DNA from: an uncultured Oscillospiraceae bacterium
Lineage (GTDB): Bacteria; Bacillota; Clostridia; Oscillospirales; Acutalibacteraceae
Direction of reading: 5' to 3'
Length of the DNA stretch: 6,308 nucleotides
Assembly (NCBI GenBank): GCA_900549055.1
Contig: URNB01000107.1
Location: forward strand, 1-6,308
Shown here: positions 5,653-6,308 of the stretch, piece after piece
Layout: the number at the start of each line of letters is the position of its first letter
Numbering within the stretch: the first letter of the stretch is position 1
Position numbers and translations under genes: made by a program
Notes under the pieces: model-generated
The model's database searches: none
Told to the model about the DNA's origin: nothing
Seen by the model: the letters and a program-made list of their open reading frames with translations, nothing else

Positions 5653-5680
5653 GCGCCCGACAGCAATCCTTTTCGGGCAC
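5653..5680 (-). other. Hairpin in the leader of the two-component operon
   Basis: On the minus strand GTGCCCGA and TCGGGCGC pair over 8 bp (5673-5680 with 5653-5660, one G-U) around a 12-nt loop, ending 28 nt before the regulator ATG. There is no T-run behind it, so it is not a terminator; it may stabilise the mRNA or tune translation. The role is unknown. Confidence 0.35.
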
Positions 5681-5709
5681 TACACTTATTTAAAGATAAT
5701 AATATAATA

Positions 5710-5739
5710 TTTATATTACGAAAATATGAATAATTGTAA
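5710..5739 (-). promoter_or_regulatory. Tentative promoter of the two-component/htrA operon
   Basis: The best candidate on the minus strand is TTACAA (5734-5739) and TATAAA (5710-5715) with an 18-bp spacer. The whole 5690-5745 stretch is so AT-rich that other -10 choices (TATATT, TATTAT) exist. It lies just downstream of the stop of the next gene, with no terminator visible between. No clear OmpR-type direct repeats could be fixed by eye. Confidence 0.3.
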
Positions 5740-5741
5740 CT

Positions 5742-6062
5742 TTATTTTAAATTAAATGTCATCATACTGGAATTGGAACGCTTCTGAAATTTAGAAATTA
5801 CACAATAACTGGAAGGTAGCACAGAAATCAACTCCTTTTCCCTCAAATTTGCCGTTAACTTATTTACACCGGAGTCTTCCAGATAAAATGGAGTTTCGAT
5901 AGTTGTGTTATAATCTCTCCATCCTACATTCTTAATGGAAGGACTTACAATAGGGTTGACAGATACTCTTTTTTGAGCTTGCATGTCACTGCCATTAGCA
6001 ATAAACAAAAATAAGCAACAAGTAAAAGGTAGGAAACTTCTCTGAAAAATAGTTTGTTTCAT
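5742..6062 (-). CDS. Small putative secreted protein, unrecognised
   Basis: A 106-residue frame begins MKQTIFQRSF followed by a hydrophobic stretch (LPFTCCLFLFIANG) and MQAQKR, which looks like a signal peptide with cleavage near AQA/AQ, a style common in Bacteroidota. The mature part of about 75 residues has no motif I know and contains a single Cys. The ATG at 6062 has no Shine-Dalgarno (upstream GAATACGATC), unlike every other gene in this window. A Bacteroidota-type promoter lies about 50 bp upstream. The gene is AT-rich and runs on the same strand as the two-component operon, but I see no functional link. It could be a real small exported protein, a truncated gene, or a chance frame; moderate support only. 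Confidence 0.5.
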   Translation of the reverse strand: MKQTIFQRSFLPFTCCLFLFIANGSDMQAQKRVSVNPIVSPSIKNVGWRDYNTTIETPFYLEDSGVNKLTANLREKELISVLPSSYCVISKFQKRSNSSMMTFNLK

Positions 6063-6111
6063 GATCGTATTCTATAAATTAAAATATTCCTCAAAAAGTA
6101 CTTAATTGCTT

Positions 6112-6143
6112 CAAATATAGACATTGCATCCACCACCAACAAA
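6112..6143 (-). promoter_or_regulatory. Bacteroidota-type promoter (TTTG-20-TATATTTG)
   Basis: On the minus strand TTTG (6140-6143) and TATATTTG (6112-6119) are 20 bp apart. This matches the known Bacteroidota consensus of a TTTG-like -33 element and TAnnTTTG -7 element, and differs from the TTGACA/TATAAT pairs elsewhere here. Transcription would start about 40 nt before the ATG at 6062. AT-rich DNA can give such matches by chance. Confidence 0.4.
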
Positions 6144-6308
6144 CCTCTTTTTTTTACTTTATCAGATAAGAAGATGAAAATAAATAATAACAGAACTAAA
6201 ATATACGATAACAGGACTTTTTTTTCAGAAACAGAATATTGAAAATAATGAAAGATTATGCTTATATATCGTCAAAATATTAAAACGCCCAAACCAGAAA
6301 GCTACAGG
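6144..6308. other. AT-rich right edge, no secure gene
   Basis: Two short open frames run off the edge. On the plus strand, ATG at 6258 opens 17 codons (MLIYRQNIKTPKPESYR) to the window end, with only a weak AAAGATT upstream. On the minus strand, 27 codons from the edge end at a TGA at 6225 (start PVAFWFGRFNIL). Either could be a gene end, but nothing decides between them. No repeats or structured RNA were seen. Confidence 0.2.

Noticed and set aside
5625..5666. TTG start giving a 242-residue response regulator
   Set aside because: The added 14 residues cover the leader hairpin; the ATG at 5624 has GAGGGG at ideal spacing and begins the receiver fold.
1..6308. CRISPR array or insertion sequence
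   Set aside because: No regularly spaced long repeats, no transposase motifs and no terminal inverted repeats flanking a gene were seen.

Overview
The window looks like a chromosomal segment of a low-to-mid G+C Clostridia-type Firmicute, probably a gut Oscillospirales/Ruminococcaceae relative. This rests on two textbook TTGACA-17-TATAAT promoters, strong Shine-Dalgarno sites, a Firmicutes-style integrase tail, and an OmpR response regulator / histidine kinase / membrane-anchored HtrA operon. No taxonomic search was possible, so the assignment is inference.

Layout. (1) Positions 1-279 hold the C-terminal tail of a probable tyrosine integrase, cut off by the left edge, followed by a convergent-gene hairpin. 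(2) Positions 380-1351 on the minus strand hold an AT-rich, cargo-like gene: an HNH nuclease with an unrecognised C-terminal domain. It has a perfect sigma-A promoter and a leader of about 190 nt that can fold into a closed multi-hairpin structure. (3) Positions 1642-1982 form a tRNA island on the minus strand. It contains an intact tRNA-Pro(UGG) with encoded CCA and a strong terminator, three 12-bp direct repeats, and the 5' part only of a second, canonical-looking tRNA-Pro behind a perfect promoter. (4) Positions 1999-5739 on the minus strand form a compact operon: response regulator, histidine kinase, HtrA-type protease, then a strong terminator. (5) Positions 5742-6308 are AT-rich and differ in style: a small secreted hypothetical protein without a Shine-Dalgarno, preceded by a Bacteroidota-like promoter.

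How it may work. The operon resembles the known pairing of envelope-stress two-component systems with HtrA (CssRS in Bacillus, CiaRH in streptococci): the kinase senses outside the membrane, the regulator controls transcription, and HtrA degrades misfolded exported protein. The left 1.95 kb fits one end of an integrated element: int tail, nuclease cargo, a divergent tRNA-Pro, arm-site-like repeats, and a host tRNA-Pro interrupted just after its anticodon stem. On that model the element brought its own tRNA-Pro to replace the one it broke. The intact tRNA also carries a rare swap of the G19-C56 tertiary pair to A19-U56. The model is inference; the sequence parts are directly visible.
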